From: Geomonas agri
GTDB taxonomy: Bacteria > Desulfobacterota > Desulfuromonadia > Geobacterales > Geobacteraceae
Reading direction: 5' to 3'
Assembly: GCF_020179605.1 (NCBI RefSeq)
Contig: NZ_JAINZO010000001.1
Coordinates: 1,834,799-1,898,798, forward strand
DNA length: 64,000 nt
The position numbers and the translations under genes were made by a program. The notes beneath the pieces were generated by a model. That model was given only the letters and a program-made list of their open reading frames with translations, ran no database searches and was not told the DNA's origin. Shown in pieces: positions 52,491 to 61,126 of this stretch. How positions within the stretch are numbered: the first letter of the stretch is position 1; every line of letters starts with the position of its first letter.

Positions 52491-53772
52491 ACAAGTACTT
52501 GCGCGGGTCGGCAAGTTTGCCTTCGATGGCGGAGGCGGCGGCGGTCGCCGGCGAGAGCAGGTGCACCATGCCCCCTTTGCCCATCCTGCCCATGAAGTTG
52601 CGGTTGGTGGTAGAGGCGCAGACCTCACCCTCAGCCAGGACGCCGTTGCTCATGCCCAGGCAGGCGCCACAGGTCGGGTTGGTGACGCAGAAGCCGGCGT
52701 CCATGAAGATCTGGATCAGCCCCTCGGCCACCGCGTCCTTGTAGATCTGCGGGGTTGCCGGCGAGAGGATGCCGCGCACGGTCGGGGCGATCTTCTTCCC
52801 CTTAAGGATCTGGGCCGCGACCCTGAGGTCCTCGAGACGACCGTTGGTGCAGGAGCCGAGGTAGACCTGGTCCACCGGCTGGCCGGCCATCTCGTCGATG
52901 CTCTTGACCTGGTCCGGCTTATAGCCGAAGGTGCACAGCGGGGTCAGGTTGGAGAGGTCGAGGTCGATCACCTTGTCGTACTCGGCGTCGGCGTCGGAGG
53001 CCCACTTGCTGTACTCGGCGACCGCCGCTTCCTTGGAAGCGAAGGAGTCGGAGATGAAGGGCCAGAGGTAGTCGACGGTGACGCGATCCGGAGCGCAGAT
53101 GCCGGAGGTGCCGCCCGCCTCGATGGCCATGTTGCACAGGGTCATCCTGGACTCCATGGTCATGCCGTCGACGATGGGTCCGCCGAACTCGATGACGCGG
53201 TCGGTGGCGCCGTTCACAGTCAGCTCCCCGATGACGCGCAGGATGGCGTCTTTCGCGAATACGCCTTTGGGGAGGGTGCCGTTCAGGTTGATCCTGATGG
53301 TCTTGGGCTCGCGGAAGGCGCAGACACCCTTCAGGATCCCCACCTCGAGGTCGGTGGTGCCGACGCCGGCGGCGAAGGCGCCGAAAGCGCCGTGGGTGCA
53401 GGTGTGGGAGTCGCCCATGATGACGGTGTTACCCGGGCGGATAAAGCCCTTCTCCGGAAACAGCGCATGGCAGACGCCGTTGGCGCCGATGTCGAAGAAG
53501 TCCTTGATATCGTGGCGGCGCGCCCAGTCCCTGAGCATCTTGGCCTGGGTTGCGGTCTTGGAGTCCTTGCTCGGGGTCACGTGGTCAATGACCGCCTTGA
53601 TCTTGGTGTTGTCGAAGACCCGGTCTTTGCCGCGCGCCATGAGGTCCGCGATGGCGATGGGGGTGGTGATTTCGTGACACATCACCACGTCGATGCCGAG
53701 CACCTTGGTTCCTGCAAAAGGCTCATCAACCAGATGGGCCGCGAATATCTTTTGAGCCGTAGTCATACCCAT
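52489..53772 (-). CDS. leuC: 3-isopropylmalate dehydratase large subunit
   Basis: 427 residues, the short LeuC/HacA type. GIDVVMCHEITTPIAIADL, IMGDSHTCTHGAFGAFAAGVGTTDLEV, GGTSGICAPD and YLGSCTNGRLEDLRVAAQIL are the aconitase-family motifs; the [4Fe-4S] Cys residues are in SHTCTHG-type, GSCTNG and NPTCGACLG. With LeuD it converts 2- to 3-isopropylmalate. AAGGAAG precedes the ATG. The divergent LOG gene starts 161 bases away. Confidence 0.93.
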   Translation of the reverse strand: MGMTTAQKIFAAHLVDEPFAGTKVLGIDVVMCHEITTPIAIADLMARGKDRVFDNTKIKAVIDHVTPSKDSKTATQAKMLRDWARRHDIKDFFDIGANGVCHALFPEKGFIRPGNTVIMGDSHTCTHGAFGAFAAGVGTTDLEVGILKGVCAFREPKTIRINLNGTLPKGVFAKDAILRVIGELTVNGATDRVIEFGGPIVDGMTMESRMTLCNMAIEAGGTSGICAPDRVTVDYLWPFISDSFASKEAAVAEYSKWASDADAEYDKVIDLDLSNLTPLCTFGYKPDQVKSIDEMAGQPVDQVYLGSCTNGRLEDLRVAAQILKGKKIAPTVRGILSPATPQIYKDAVAEGLIQIFMDAGFCVTNPTCGACLGMSNGVLAEGEVCASTTNRNFMGRMGKGGMVHLLSPATAAASAIEGKLADPRKYL

Positions 53773-53876
53773 AAATTGCGCTTCCTTTTAAAGGTTGGAA
53801 TGGTTTTTCACAGCAGCCAAGATAATAAAATAAGAGCAACAAATCAAACTAATAATTGTTCAATGTTATTAAACAT

Positions 53877-53904
53877 TTGCCTACAGATATACCCGTGCTA
53901 TAAT
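53877..53904 (+). promoter_or_regulatory. Promoter of the LOG-family gene
   Basis: TTGCCT (53877-53882), 16 bases, then a perfect TATAAT (53899-53904). The start codon at 53934 would follow a leader of about 23 bases that contains AGGGAG. The flanking DNA (53800-53880) is very AT-rich, and likely also holds the leuC promoter on the other strand. Confidence 0.7.
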
Positions 53905-53933
53905 GGCCCCCTCAATCCAACAGGGAGCCTCCT

Positions 53934-54962
53934 ATGCAACTTCGTTTCAACAGGACAAACAATGAAATCGACCAGATGATCGACGATCTTATGCAGAAGG
54001 CCGGAGGGGTGCACCACCCCGAGCAGACGCGCGAGATGATTATCGCGGCCCTCAAGGCGGGACAGGATACCAGCTACCTGGCAGACCTGAAGCTTTTAAG
54101 CAACACCATGAAGGAGATGCGCTACACCACCACCGTATTTGCGCCCTACCGCCAGAAGAAAAAAGTCACCATCTTCGGCTCGGCGCGGACCCGCCCCGAG
54201 GAGGAGATGTATCAGAAGTGCATCCAGTTCAGCCGGCTCCTGGCTGACAAGGGGTACATGATCATCACCGGAGGCGGTGGCGGGATCATGCAGGCGGGCA
54301 ACGAAGGGGCCGGCAGCGAGGCGTCCTTTGCAGCCAACATCAAGCTCCCCTTCGAACAGAGCGCCAACCCGATCATGCTGAAGAACCCGAGGCTGATCAC
54401 CTACAAGTATTTCTTCAACCGCAAGGTCGCCTTCGTAAAGGAATCCGACGCCATCGCTGTTTTTCCGGGCGGTTTCGGGACGCTGGACGAGGCCATGGAG
54501 GTGTTCACCCTGGTGCAAACCGGCAAGACCAGCCCCAAACCGCTGGTTCTGGTGGACGACGAGGAAGGATACTGGGAACAATTCTTCCGCTTCATCAAGG
54601 AAAGACTGCTTGTTATGGGTTTCATCTCCGCCGAGGACTTCTCCATCTTCACCATCACCAAGAGCTACGAAGAAGCGGTTCAGGTCATCGACGACTTCTA
54701 CACCAACTACCATTCTATTCGCTTCGTCAACGGCGAGCTCATTATCCGTCTCACCAAGGTGCTCACGGCGGAGCAAATCGAAATGCTGGAGAATGAATTC
54801 CCCGAATTAAGATTGGAAGGGAGCCGGATCGAGCTCATTAGCGCCCGTCCCGAGGAGGTCGACGAGCCGGATCTGCTTGATCTGCCGCGCATCGCCTTCC
54901 GCTTCCACCACCAGCACTACGGCCTGCTTATAGCCTTCATTAGGAGGTTAAACACCTTTTAG
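53934..54962 (+). CDS. LOG-family Rossmann nucleotide-binding protein
   Basis: 342 residues. The core is the lysine-decarboxylase-like fold: VTIFGSARTRPEEEMYQ, MIITGGGGGIMQAGNEGAG, and the PGGFGTLDEAMEV motif of phosphoribohydrolases. LOG proteins release cytokinin bases or other nucleobases from nucleoside 5'-monophosphates; the closest bacterial class is PpnN-like. Residues 1-70 and 250-342 are extra helical segments, longer than plain LOG. Function in bacteria is nucleotide salvage or unknown. Confidence 0.88.
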   Translation: MQLRFNRTNNEIDQMIDDLMQKAGGVHHPEQTREMIIAALKAGQDTSYLADLKLLSNTMKEMRYTTTVFAPYRQKKKVTIFGSARTRPEEEMYQKCIQFSRLLADKGYMIITGGGGGIMQAGNEGAGSEASFAANIKLPFEQSANPIMLKNPRLITYKYFFNRKVAFVKESDAIAVFPGGFGTLDEAMEVFTLVQTGKTSPKPLVLVDDEEGYWEQFFRFIKERLLVMGFISAEDFSIFTITKSYEEAVQVIDDFYTNYHSIRFVNGELIIRLTKVLTAEQIEMLENEFPELRLEGSRIELISARPEEVDEPDLLDLPRIAFRFHHQHYGLLIAFIRRLNTF

Positions 54963-55000
54963 TAGAGAGCCTTTGAAAAAAACGTTTTGTAAATATTTTC

Positions 55001-55029
55001 TTGACAAGGTTATTACACGATGTTAATTT
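55001..55029 (+). promoter_or_regulatory. Promoter of the cold-shock gene
   Basis: Perfect TTGACA (55001-55006), 17 bases, then TAATTT (55024-55029). The region just upstream (54975-55000) is AT-rich, like an UP element. Confidence 0.75.
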
Positions 55030-55035
55030 TTATTC

Positions 55036-55183
55036 CAGCAGCTAGTTCTGGAAGTTTGCCGCGCCGAAAAGCCAAAGGGTTACCGCCACTTTGAGCCATT
55101 TCCAGCCCAAGAACCTTCCGGAAATTGCAGCATCAAACGTAGATCCGGCAGAGTCCCGGAGGTTAGAAAAAGGAGGCAGGAAA
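55036..55183 (+). promoter_or_regulatory. Long 5' leader of the cold-shock mRNA
   Basis: If transcription starts about seven bases after the -10 box, the leader is roughly 150 bases before the ATG at 55184. Long structured leaders on csp genes act as RNA thermosensors in other bacteria. I did not identify a fixed cold-box motif, so the role is inferred from length and gene. Confidence 0.45.
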
Positions 55184-55387
55184 ATGGCACAGGGCAAAGT
55201 TAAATGGTTCAACGACGCGAAAGGATTCGGCTTCATCGAGCAGGAGAACGGCGAGGACGTGTTCGTGCACTTCTCCGCAATCACCGGGGAAGGCTTCAAG
55301 TCCCTGGCTGAAGGGGAATCGGTCTCCTTTGACGTGACCAACGGGCCGAAAGGTCTGCAGGCTGCGAACGTCAAAAAGATAGGCTAA
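55184..55387 (+). CDS. Cold-shock protein (CspA family)
   Basis: 67 residues, a single OB-fold cold-shock domain with the RNP1 motif KGFGFIEQ and RNP2 [21 protein letters not shown] at the N-terminus is standard. It binds single-stranded RNA/DNA and melts secondary structure. ATG 55184 follows AAAGGAGG. The longer in-frame frame to 55091 is part of the leader. A perfect terminator follows. Confidence 0.96.
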   Translation: MAQGKVKWFNDAKGFGFIEQENGEDVFVHFSAITGEGFKSLAEGESVSFDVTNGPKGLQAANVKKIG

Positions 55388-55410
55388 TAGTTAGCCTCAA
55401 GCGTCAAAAA

Positions 55411-55444
55411 GGCCCCGCCGGAATCCCGGCGGGGCCTTTTTTTT
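55411..55444 (+). terminator. Terminator of the cold-shock gene
   Basis: GGCCCCGCCGG and CCGGCGGGGCC form an 11-bp GC stem with an AATC loop, followed by eight T. Confidence 0.92.
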
Positions 55445-55556
55445 GTCATAAAACCTGACACTCCCTAAACTGTCCCCCAGGGATCACCTCCTCCCGGTGA
55501 CAGCTCCCCTCGCAACCCCCTCGCCCTTCTTGAGAGGAGCAGGGGGAGGGATCCTT

Positions 55557-57407
55557 TTAGAGGGCAACAGCCTGTCGTCCCCTCCCCTTCAGCAGCAGCA
55601 CTCCCCAACGCACGGACACCCCCACCACCAAAAGCAGCAGCGCCAGCGCCACCACCGGATGCTCCACCGCGAAAATCAGCGGCAGTAACAGGCAACGCAC
55701 CCCGCTCTTCATCCACTCGTGCCGGGCGATCACGTCGGCGATCGGCGGGCTGATCCGGTAGTACGCCGCCACGAAGAGCCGGCCAGGAGCGTTGGTCAAG
55801 AGGTAGCGGTCGCGGAAGGCCCGCAGTTCGGCAACCTTGGGGTGCAGGTAGCTGCCGTAAGCCGCCGTCGCGATGAAGCACCCTCCTCCCCCGCCGCCCC
55901 CACCAGTACCAGTACCACTGCCAGTGCTCACTGTAGGCTCGGTGACGGCGGAGGCGCTGCCGTCGGTACTGAAACTAACCTGGTGATTATCGACGTTGGT
56001 GGTGTTGACGACGACCAGCACCACCTCGTCGGTAGCGGGGTTGAGCGAACCAAAGCCGGTGACCGTATAGGTGGCTCCACCGACATTTGCGGCAATCTCG
56101 CTGACCACGCCGCTGACCTTTTTCAGCACCGACACCTGCGCCCCCGTGGTTTTGGTGACGCTGATGGTAAGATCCGCCACACCCACTGTGGGGACGAACC
56201 GGTAGAAGGCGAAGGTGTAGTGCGGCATCGTGACCAGGTTGGCAGGAACCGGATACGCCGAATAGCTAGCGGCGATGCTTGCAGAGGGAATCTTGTTAAG
56301 GTCGGCAAGATGGGTTGACCAACTCCGGGCATAAATTTTCTTGGCGAATCCCACGAAGTCAGCGGTCAGGGAACTGCCGTACGAGTTTACCAGTACCGAA
56401 TCGATCACAGGCGGCATCTGCAGGTCACCGGCAGCGGTCTTGGGGCTGTTGGTCGGGCTGAGAGTGCCCAGTTTTTCCCAGATAAGCCGTACCACCGAAG
56501 TGGTCTGGGTGTCGTGCTGCTCGGCCAGGTAGCGGTTTAAAAGCCAGCGGCCGTACTCCGACCCGCCATTGAGCCCGGCGTTGAGCGAGATGGTCGCCGC
56601 CACGGAGACGTAGTCCGGCAGGTAGATATAGCACTGATTGACGCTGTCATAAACCTGGTCTTCCATCCAGGTCGAGGTGGCCTCGCCGTACCAGATGTCG
56701 AAGTAATAGTTATAGCCAAACTGGATGGCGTGATGAAACTCGTGAGCCGCCGTTATCTGAAGCATCTGGTCAGCGGTGTAGAGACCGTGAACGGTGAACA
56801 TCGGATCGCTGAAGGCCTTGTCGATCTCGATATAACTCCCGACCGAGACATTCGATGTGGTAGGCGCCCCAAAGTCGGAGGTAAAGCCGTAGGCCCCCTG
56901 GCTGGTGAGATCCAGAAGGTAGACATCGTACTTGGAAACCGGCGGGGGCCGATACCCCATTGTGCCAATCTCTGTGGAATAAACCTCTTCGAAAACTGCT
57001 GCGACACGTTCAACATGATCCGGGACGCCGTTGGCGTTGGCATCGGTCAGGCTGGGAGCGTCAACACCGGTGGTGGTGTAGTGGATGGTAAAATGCGTGC
57101 TGCTGAAGGTCGGGGCAGATGACGGTGAAGTCTGGCCCGAAAGGGTCGGGGGGGTGATGTAACTCGCCAACGCCTTTTTGGTGGCCGGCTGCAAAGCAGC
57201 GAAGTCCCTCTTGAGGCTGCGGTACAAATCGGTGCGGCAGCGTTCGGCGGTGTGGCTTTGCAGACCGACCACGCTCTCCAGCGCCTTGGCAAGTTGGGCC
57301 TGTGGCCCGAACTTGGACAGGTAGTAATCATCAAGCGACGCGGCGGAAGCGATTGCCGGAAACAACAGCGTGACGAAGAGCGCACGCAGCGATGTAAATT
57401 TTGCCAC
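55557..57407 (-). CDS. Secreted HExxH protease-like protein with a CFI-box C-terminus
   Basis: 616 residues. Signal peptide 1-22; [10 protein letters not shown]-type calcium-like loop ([15 protein letters not shown], about 122-136); zinc motif HEFHH at 222-226 ([14 protein letters not shown]) with [10 protein letters not shown] downstream as a third-ligand candidate. This layout resembles the MXAN_6640-type putative metalloproteases. After a Thr/Val-rich beta part and a Gly run comes [20 protein letters not shown] (about 510), the CFI-box C-terminal domain, ending with two transmembrane segments (about 570-600). The GTG start overlaps by one base the stop of the upstream gene. Substrate unknown. 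Confidence 0.85.
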   Translation of the reverse strand: MAKFTSLRALFVTLLFPAIASAASLDDYYLSKFGPQAQLAKALESVVGLQSHTAERCRTDLYRSLKRDFAALQPATKKALASYITPPTLSGQTSPSSAPTFSSTHFTIHYTTTGVDAPSLTDANANGVPDHVERVAAVFEEVYSTEIGTMGYRPPPVSKYDVYLLDLTSQGAYGFTSDFGAPTTSNVSVGSYIEIDKAFSDPMFTVHGLYTADQMLQITAAHEFHHAIQFGYNYYFDIWYGEATSTWMEDQVYDSVNQCYIYLPDYVSVAATISLNAGLNGGSEYGRWLLNRYLAEQHDTQTTSVVRLIWEKLGTLSPTNSPKTAAGDLQMPPVIDSVLVNSYGSSLTADFVGFAKKIYARSWSTHLADLNKIPSASIAASYSAYPVPANLVTMPHYTFAFYRFVPTVGVADLTISVTKTTGAQVSVLKKVSGVVSEIAANVGGATYTVTGFGSLNPATDEVVLVVVNTTNVDNHQVSFSTDGSASAVTEPTVSTGSGTGTGGGGGGGGCFIATAAYGSYLHPKVAELRAFRDRYLLTNAPGRLFVAAYYRISPPIADVIARHEWMKSGVRCLLLPLIFAVEHPVVALALLLLVVGVSVRWGVLLLKGRGRQAVAL

Positions 57408-57916
57408 TAGTCCACCATCCTTTTCCCCACGCGCACGGGGATGAAATTGGTTTTACCTTTTTCGATCTGGACCTCGAGTTGCTGGTTGCCAACCCTATAA
57501 CTCCCGGGCGGGAGGACCATAACGAAATAACCGTTGCTGTCGGTCTGCACCGATGTCGCGGACTGCGCACCTGCCGCTGTGACGTCGATCTCCTGCATGG
57601 GGACGGGATGAAACCCACGCGCAGGCTTCAGCTTTCCACCGTACGACTGCACGTAACAGATACCGACCAGGGCGCCGGTTCCCTCGGGCATTTTCACTTC
57701 CTTGATCCGCTCTTCCCTGGTCTCGACCACCGGGAGAAAACCAGCCCTCACCGCGACAAAGGGTGTCAGTTGCGCAGGCCTGCCGGCAACGAAGGTTGTT
57801 CCGTCGTAGTAGAAGAAGGACCAGAGTTCAGCCGGCTTCTTCGCGAAGGCATGAGCAGTCAGACAGGTCAGGGCTACAGTCAAAGCGACAAGGCAGAAGC
57901 GGAAACCACTGGACAT
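57407..57916 (-). CDS. Secreted hypothetical partner of the CFI-box protein
   Basis: 169 residues. A signal peptide ([24 protein letters not shown]) leads to a beta-rich domain; the C-terminal half with [33 protein letters not shown] looks like a carboxypeptidase-regulatory (CnaB-like) unit. ATG 57916 follows AAAGGTG by seven bases. It is coupled to the downstream CFI-box gene by a one-base overlap, so the two form one unit. No function known. Confidence 0.7.
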   Translation of the reverse strand: MSSGFRFCLVALTVALTCLTAHAFAKKPAELWSFFYYDGTTFVAGRPAQLTPFVAVRAGFLPVVETREERIKEVKMPEGTGALVGICYVQSYGGKLKPARGFHPVPMQEIDVTAAGAQSATSVQTDSNGYFVMVLPPGSYRVGNQQLEVQIEKGKTNFIPVRVGKRMVD

Positions 57917-58063
57917 GGTTGTCACCTTTTATGGATCGGATGGTGTGGGAATAGATTTAGAGAGATGAGTCTTAAGATTACACAGTAGTAAAAACAATTA
58001 CAGTAAAAAAAATGTAAAGAAAACGAAGAGAGGGATGGCTGGCATCCTACAGGGTAACAAAAA

Positions 58064-58099
58064 GCCCCGTCCTCACAGTTTCAGTTGCAAGAACGGGGC
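58064..58099 (-). terminator. Terminator downstream of leuA
   Basis: A seven-pair GCCCCGT/ACGGGGC stem with a 22-base loop, followed on the minus strand by five T. It lies about 135 bases past the leuA stop, beyond the CTCTGTG repeat. Confidence 0.55.
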
Positions 58100-58107
58100 A
58101 AAAGCCT

Positions 58108-58230
58108 TACCACAGAGGCCCCGGAGGTCCCCAGAGGACACAGAGAAATACCGAATGCGGGGTTGCAAACCCTCAAGCCGTTCCCTCTGTGTCCTCTGTG
58201 CTACTCGTGTCCTCTGTGTTCCTGGTTTCA
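58108..58230. repeat. CTCTGTG/CACAGAG intergenic repeat
   Basis: The left part has CCACAGAGG and CCAGAGGACACAGAG; the right part has CCCTCTGTGTCCTCTGTG then GTGTCCTCTGTG. The two parts are imperfect reverse complements with a loop of about 45 bases, placed between leuA and its terminator. The same CCTCTGTG word recurs in many bacterial genomes in my memory. No ORF. Role unknown. Confidence 0.7.
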
Positions 58231-58233
58231 GCT

Positions 58234-59781
58234 TTAAAGAGATTCTACATCGCGGTCGGTGGCAAAGTAGAGCCGGTTAAGTGCGTCGATGTAGGCCTTG
58301 GCAGATGCCTCGATGATGTCGGTGGAGGAACCGCGGCCGACGACGGGGGTGCGTTCACCTTCGGTGATGCGGACGGTGACTTCACCCAGCGCATCGGTGC
58401 CACCGGTAATGGACCCGACGTTGTACTGCAGAAGCTGGGCGTCACGCTTGGCGAGCTTCTTGATAGCTTTCAGCGTCGCATCGACCGGGCCGTCACCCAG
58501 CTCGGCGGTCCGCACCTGCATGCCGTCGATCTCCATCTGCACGGTCGCGGTGGCAACGGCGAAGGAACCGCAGGTCACGGTGATGTGGCAGAGCTTGTAC
58601 TTCTCGTCGATCTTCTTGGTCTGGTCGGCGACGATGGCGTCCAGGTCCTCGTCGTAGACCTCCTTTTTGAGGTCGGCGAGGGCCTTGAAGCGGGTGAACG
58701 CCTTGTTCAGCGCTTCTTCGTCCAGGTCGTGCCCCAGTTCTTCCAGCCTCTTCTTGAAGGCGTGGCGGCCGGAGTGCTTGCCGAGCACCAGGGCGCTCGC
58801 CTTCAGGCCCACCGACTCCGGTGTCATGATCTCGTAGGTCGACTTGTCCATCAGCATGCCGTGCTGGTGGATCCCCGCCTCGTGGGCAAAGGCGTTGGCG
58901 CCGACGATGGCCTTGTTCTGCTGCACGGCGATGCCGGTCACCTGGGTCAACAGGCGCGAAGCCGGGGTGAGCTGCTCGGTGACCACGTTGGTCTTGAAGG
59001 GGAGGATGTCGCCGCGGGTCCTAATGGCCATGACGAACTCTTCCAGGGAGCAGTTGCCGGCACGTTCGCCGATGCCGTTAATGGTGCACTCTACCTGTCC
59101 GGCGCCAGCCTGGACGGCGGCGATGGAGTTGGCCACGGAGAGGCCGAGGTCGTTGTGGCAGTGCACGGAGATGACCGCGTCGTCGATGTTCTTCACGTTG
59201 TCCTTCAGGTACTTGATGATGTTGAAGTACTCGAAGGGAATGGTGTAGCCGACGGTGTCTGGGATGTTGACCACGGTGGCGCCGGCGTCGATGACCGCGC
59301 CCACCACCTCGGCCAGGAACTTCAGATCGGTGCGAACGGCGTCCTCGCAGGAGAACTCGACGTTACCGGTGTAGGAGCGGGCCCGCTTGACACCTTTCAC
59401 GGCGGCCTCCAGCACCTGGGCCGGGGTCATCTGCAGCTTGTACTTCATGTGGATGTCGGAGGTGGCGATGAAGGTATGGATGCGACCCTTATCCTCGGCG
59501 AACTTGAGAGCCTCCCAGGCACGATCGATATCCTTGAAACCGGCGCGGCACAGGCCGGCGATCTCCGGCCCCTTGATGGTCTGGGCCACCTTTTTTACCG
59601 CCTCAAAATCCCCTTCGGAGGCGATCGGGAAACCCGCCTCGATGACGTCCACGTTCAGTTTCTGGAGCTGCTTGGCAAGGCGGAGTTTCTCCTCGATGTT
59701 CATGCTGGCGCCCGGGGACTGCTCCCCGTCTCTGAGTGTGGTGTCAAAGATCTTGATGGTCTTCGGTTCCGTGTTGTTCAC
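58234..59781 (-). CDS. leuA: 2-isopropylmalate synthase
   Basis: 515 residues. The HMGL-like TIM barrel has FDTTLRDGEQSPGASM, VIEAGFPIAS, VHCHNDLGLSVANS and NGIGERAGNCSLEEFVMA; the C-terminal LeuA dimer/allosteric domain runs from about 385 to the end (GEVTVRITEGERT, GRGSSTDIIEASAKAY). Together with 2-oxoisovalerate and acetyl-CoA it makes 2-isopropylmalate, the first step of leucine synthesis; the C-terminal domain gives leucine feedback inhibition. A citramalate synthase role is less likely from the N-terminal half. A T-box leader with a leucine specifier precedes it. Confidence 0.95.
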   Translation of the reverse strand: MNNTEPKTIKIFDTTLRDGEQSPGASMNIEEKLRLAKQLQKLNVDVIEAGFPIASEGDFEAVKKVAQTIKGPEIAGLCRAGFKDIDRAWEALKFAEDKGRIHTFIATSDIHMKYKLQMTPAQVLEAAVKGVKRARSYTGNVEFSCEDAVRTDLKFLAEVVGAVIDAGATVVNIPDTVGYTIPFEYFNIIKYLKDNVKNIDDAVISVHCHNDLGLSVANSIAAVQAGAGQVECTINGIGERAGNCSLEEFVMAIRTRGDILPFKTNVVTEQLTPASRLLTQVTGIAVQQNKAIVGANAFAHEAGIHQHGMLMDKSTYEIMTPESVGLKASALVLGKHSGRHAFKKRLEELGHDLDEEALNKAFTRFKALADLKKEVYDEDLDAIVADQTKKIDEKYKLCHITVTCGSFAVATATVQMEIDGMQVRTAELGDGPVDATLKAIKKLAKRDAQLLQYNVGSITGGTDALGEVTVRITEGERTPVVGRGSSTDIIEASAKAYIDALNRLYFATDRDVESL

Positions 59782-59880
59782 TTGCGCTTCCCCCTTGTGT
59801 GGTTGTGCTGCTTCGTTAGCCTGCCCTGCCCCGCCTGCTAATTAAAACAGACAAGGTGGCAAAAACCAGCAGGCCGAAAT

Positions 59881-60154
59881 AAAAAAAGCCTCCGCCCCAG
59901 TAAGGGGCGAAGGCTTCTGAAAGCTTCCGCGGTACCACCCTCATTCATCCGTCGACGACGGACCTCTTGGGCCCTTTACGCGGGCTGACGGCCACAGCTA
60001 GCACCGGCCAATTCCCCTTTCGGAAAATAGAACGACCGTTGTTCACCGAGACGGCTCCAAGGCGAGTTCACCTGCTTCCTCACCGGTTTGCACCAACCAC
60101 CGGCTCTCTGTAGGGGAAGGGAAAGGCTACTACTCCTCATCACTGCCTTTAGTT
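59881..60154 (-). promoter_or_regulatory. T-box riboswitch leader of leuA (leucine specifier)
   Basis: Read on the minus strand the leader has an almost complete T-box: AGGGTGGTACCGCGG at 59940-59926, with an antiterminator-competing terminator hairpin just after it (GCCTTCGCCCC with GGGGCGGAGGC, 59913-59887, then six T). Stem I contains AGAGAGCCGGTGGTTGGTG and, near its base, GGTGAACTCGCCTTGGAGC; the specifier codon appears to be CTC at 60065-60063, a Leu codon. Uncharged tRNA-Leu should stabilise the antiterminator and allow leuA transcription. This agrees with the gene downstream. Exact pairing was not computed. Confidence 0.92.
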
Positions 60155-60160
60155 TCGGGA

Positions 60161-60189
60161 GATAATAGAAAAGGCACCGACGGCTGTCA
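60161..60189 (-). promoter_or_regulatory. Strong promoter of the leuA T-box transcript
   Basis: On the minus strand a perfect TTGACA (60189-60184), exactly 17 bases, and TATTAT (60166-60161). The T-box leader begins just after it. Confidence 0.88.
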
Positions 60190-60226
60190 AGCGCTTTTTG
60201 TTTTATTTTCGTGCAGCGGCAATTAA

Positions 60227-60253
60227 AACGGCGTTGCCGCTATGGCAACGCCG
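60227..60253 (-). terminator. Terminator after pssA
   Basis: ACGGCGTTGCC and GGCAACGCCGT form an 11-bp stem with five loop bases, followed on the minus strand by TTTTAATT. It lies 84 bases past the pssA stop and separates the phospholipid genes from the leuA promoter. Confidence 0.75.
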
Positions 60254-60337
60254 TCATCTTTTGAGTCCACGAAACCACTATTTGATGTCCCGGCACGAGA
60301 GTCCGGTTTAACTCAGAAAGCAGAACGTCGGACCAGC

Positions 60338-61126
60338 CTACTGGTTCTTCTTCATCCCCTCGTGCCCGCGGTGCATGGCGCGCTCCAGGCGGCGCCGGCG
60401 CGGATAGGTGATCACGAAGCCGATGGGACCGGAGAGGATGTAGCAGATGAAGATGGTGAAGAGCATGATCACGGGCTCCGCAGCAATGACGATCAGGAGC
60501 AGCACCGCCAGCACCAGCAGGGCGAAGGGCTGCCGCTTGATCAGGCTCGGGTCCTTGAACGAGTAGTACTTGACGTTGGACACCATGAGCAGGGCAAGGA
60601 AGTAGATCAGCACCAGGATGGCGAGCTTGTTGTAAGAAGCGGGCCAACCCATGTGGTAGAAGAAGAGCACTGTAGCCGATACCATGCTGGCCGCGGCCGG
60701 CGTGGGGAGGCCGACGAAACGCTTGCTCTCCACCGTTTCCACCTGGACGTTGAAGCGCGCGAGCCTGAGCGCCGCGCAGGCCAGGAACAGGAATCCGGCC
60801 AGCCACCCCAGGCGCCCGAAGGGCTTCAAGGCCCAGCAGTACATGAGGAGTCCCGGCGCAGCCCCGAAGGAGACCACGTCGGCAAGCGAGTCGAACTCGA
60901 CGCCGAACTTGCTCGCGGTACCGGTCAGACGCGCCACCTTGCCGTCGAGACCGTCGAAGATGGAGGAGGCCAGGATCCAGAGCGCTGCGGTGCGGTAGTC
61001 GCTGTTCACGGTGGACACCATGCAGTAAAAGCCGGCGAACAGGCTCCCGGCGGTGAACAGGTTGGGGAGGATGTAGATCCCCTTGCGCATCCCTTCCCTT
61101 TCTACTTTCGGTCTATCTTCGCTCAC
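60338..61126 (-). CDS. pssA: CDP-diacylglycerol-serine O-phosphatidyltransferase
   Basis: 262 residues with about eight transmembrane segments. The CDP-alcohol phosphotransferase motif DGLDGKVARLTGTASK is followed by FGVEFDSLADVVSFG (D-G-x2-A-R-x8-G-x3-D-x3-D form). It makes phosphatidylserine in the inner membrane. ATG 61126 overlaps the psd stop by four bases (ATGA), so the two enzymes of phosphatidylethanolamine synthesis are translated together. A charged tail (RRRRLERAMHRGHEGMKKNQ) ends the protein. Confidence 0.95.
   Translation of the reverse strand: MSEDRPKVEREGMRKGIYILPNLFTAGSLFAGFYCMVSTVNSDYRTAALWILASSIFDGLDGKVARLTGTASKFGVEFDSLADVVSFGAAPGLLMYCWALKPFGRLGWLAGFLFLACAALRLARFNVQVETVESKRFVGLPTPAAASMVSATVLFFYHMGWPASYNKLAILVLIYFLALLMVSNVKYYSFKDPSLIKRQPFALLVLAVLLLIVIAAEPVIMLFTIFICYILSGPIGFVITYPRRRRLERAMHRGHEGMKKNQ

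Noticed and set aside
58189-59841. Plus-strand ORF opposite leuA
   Set aside because: Antisense shadow; no ribosome site or motif, low-complexity composition.
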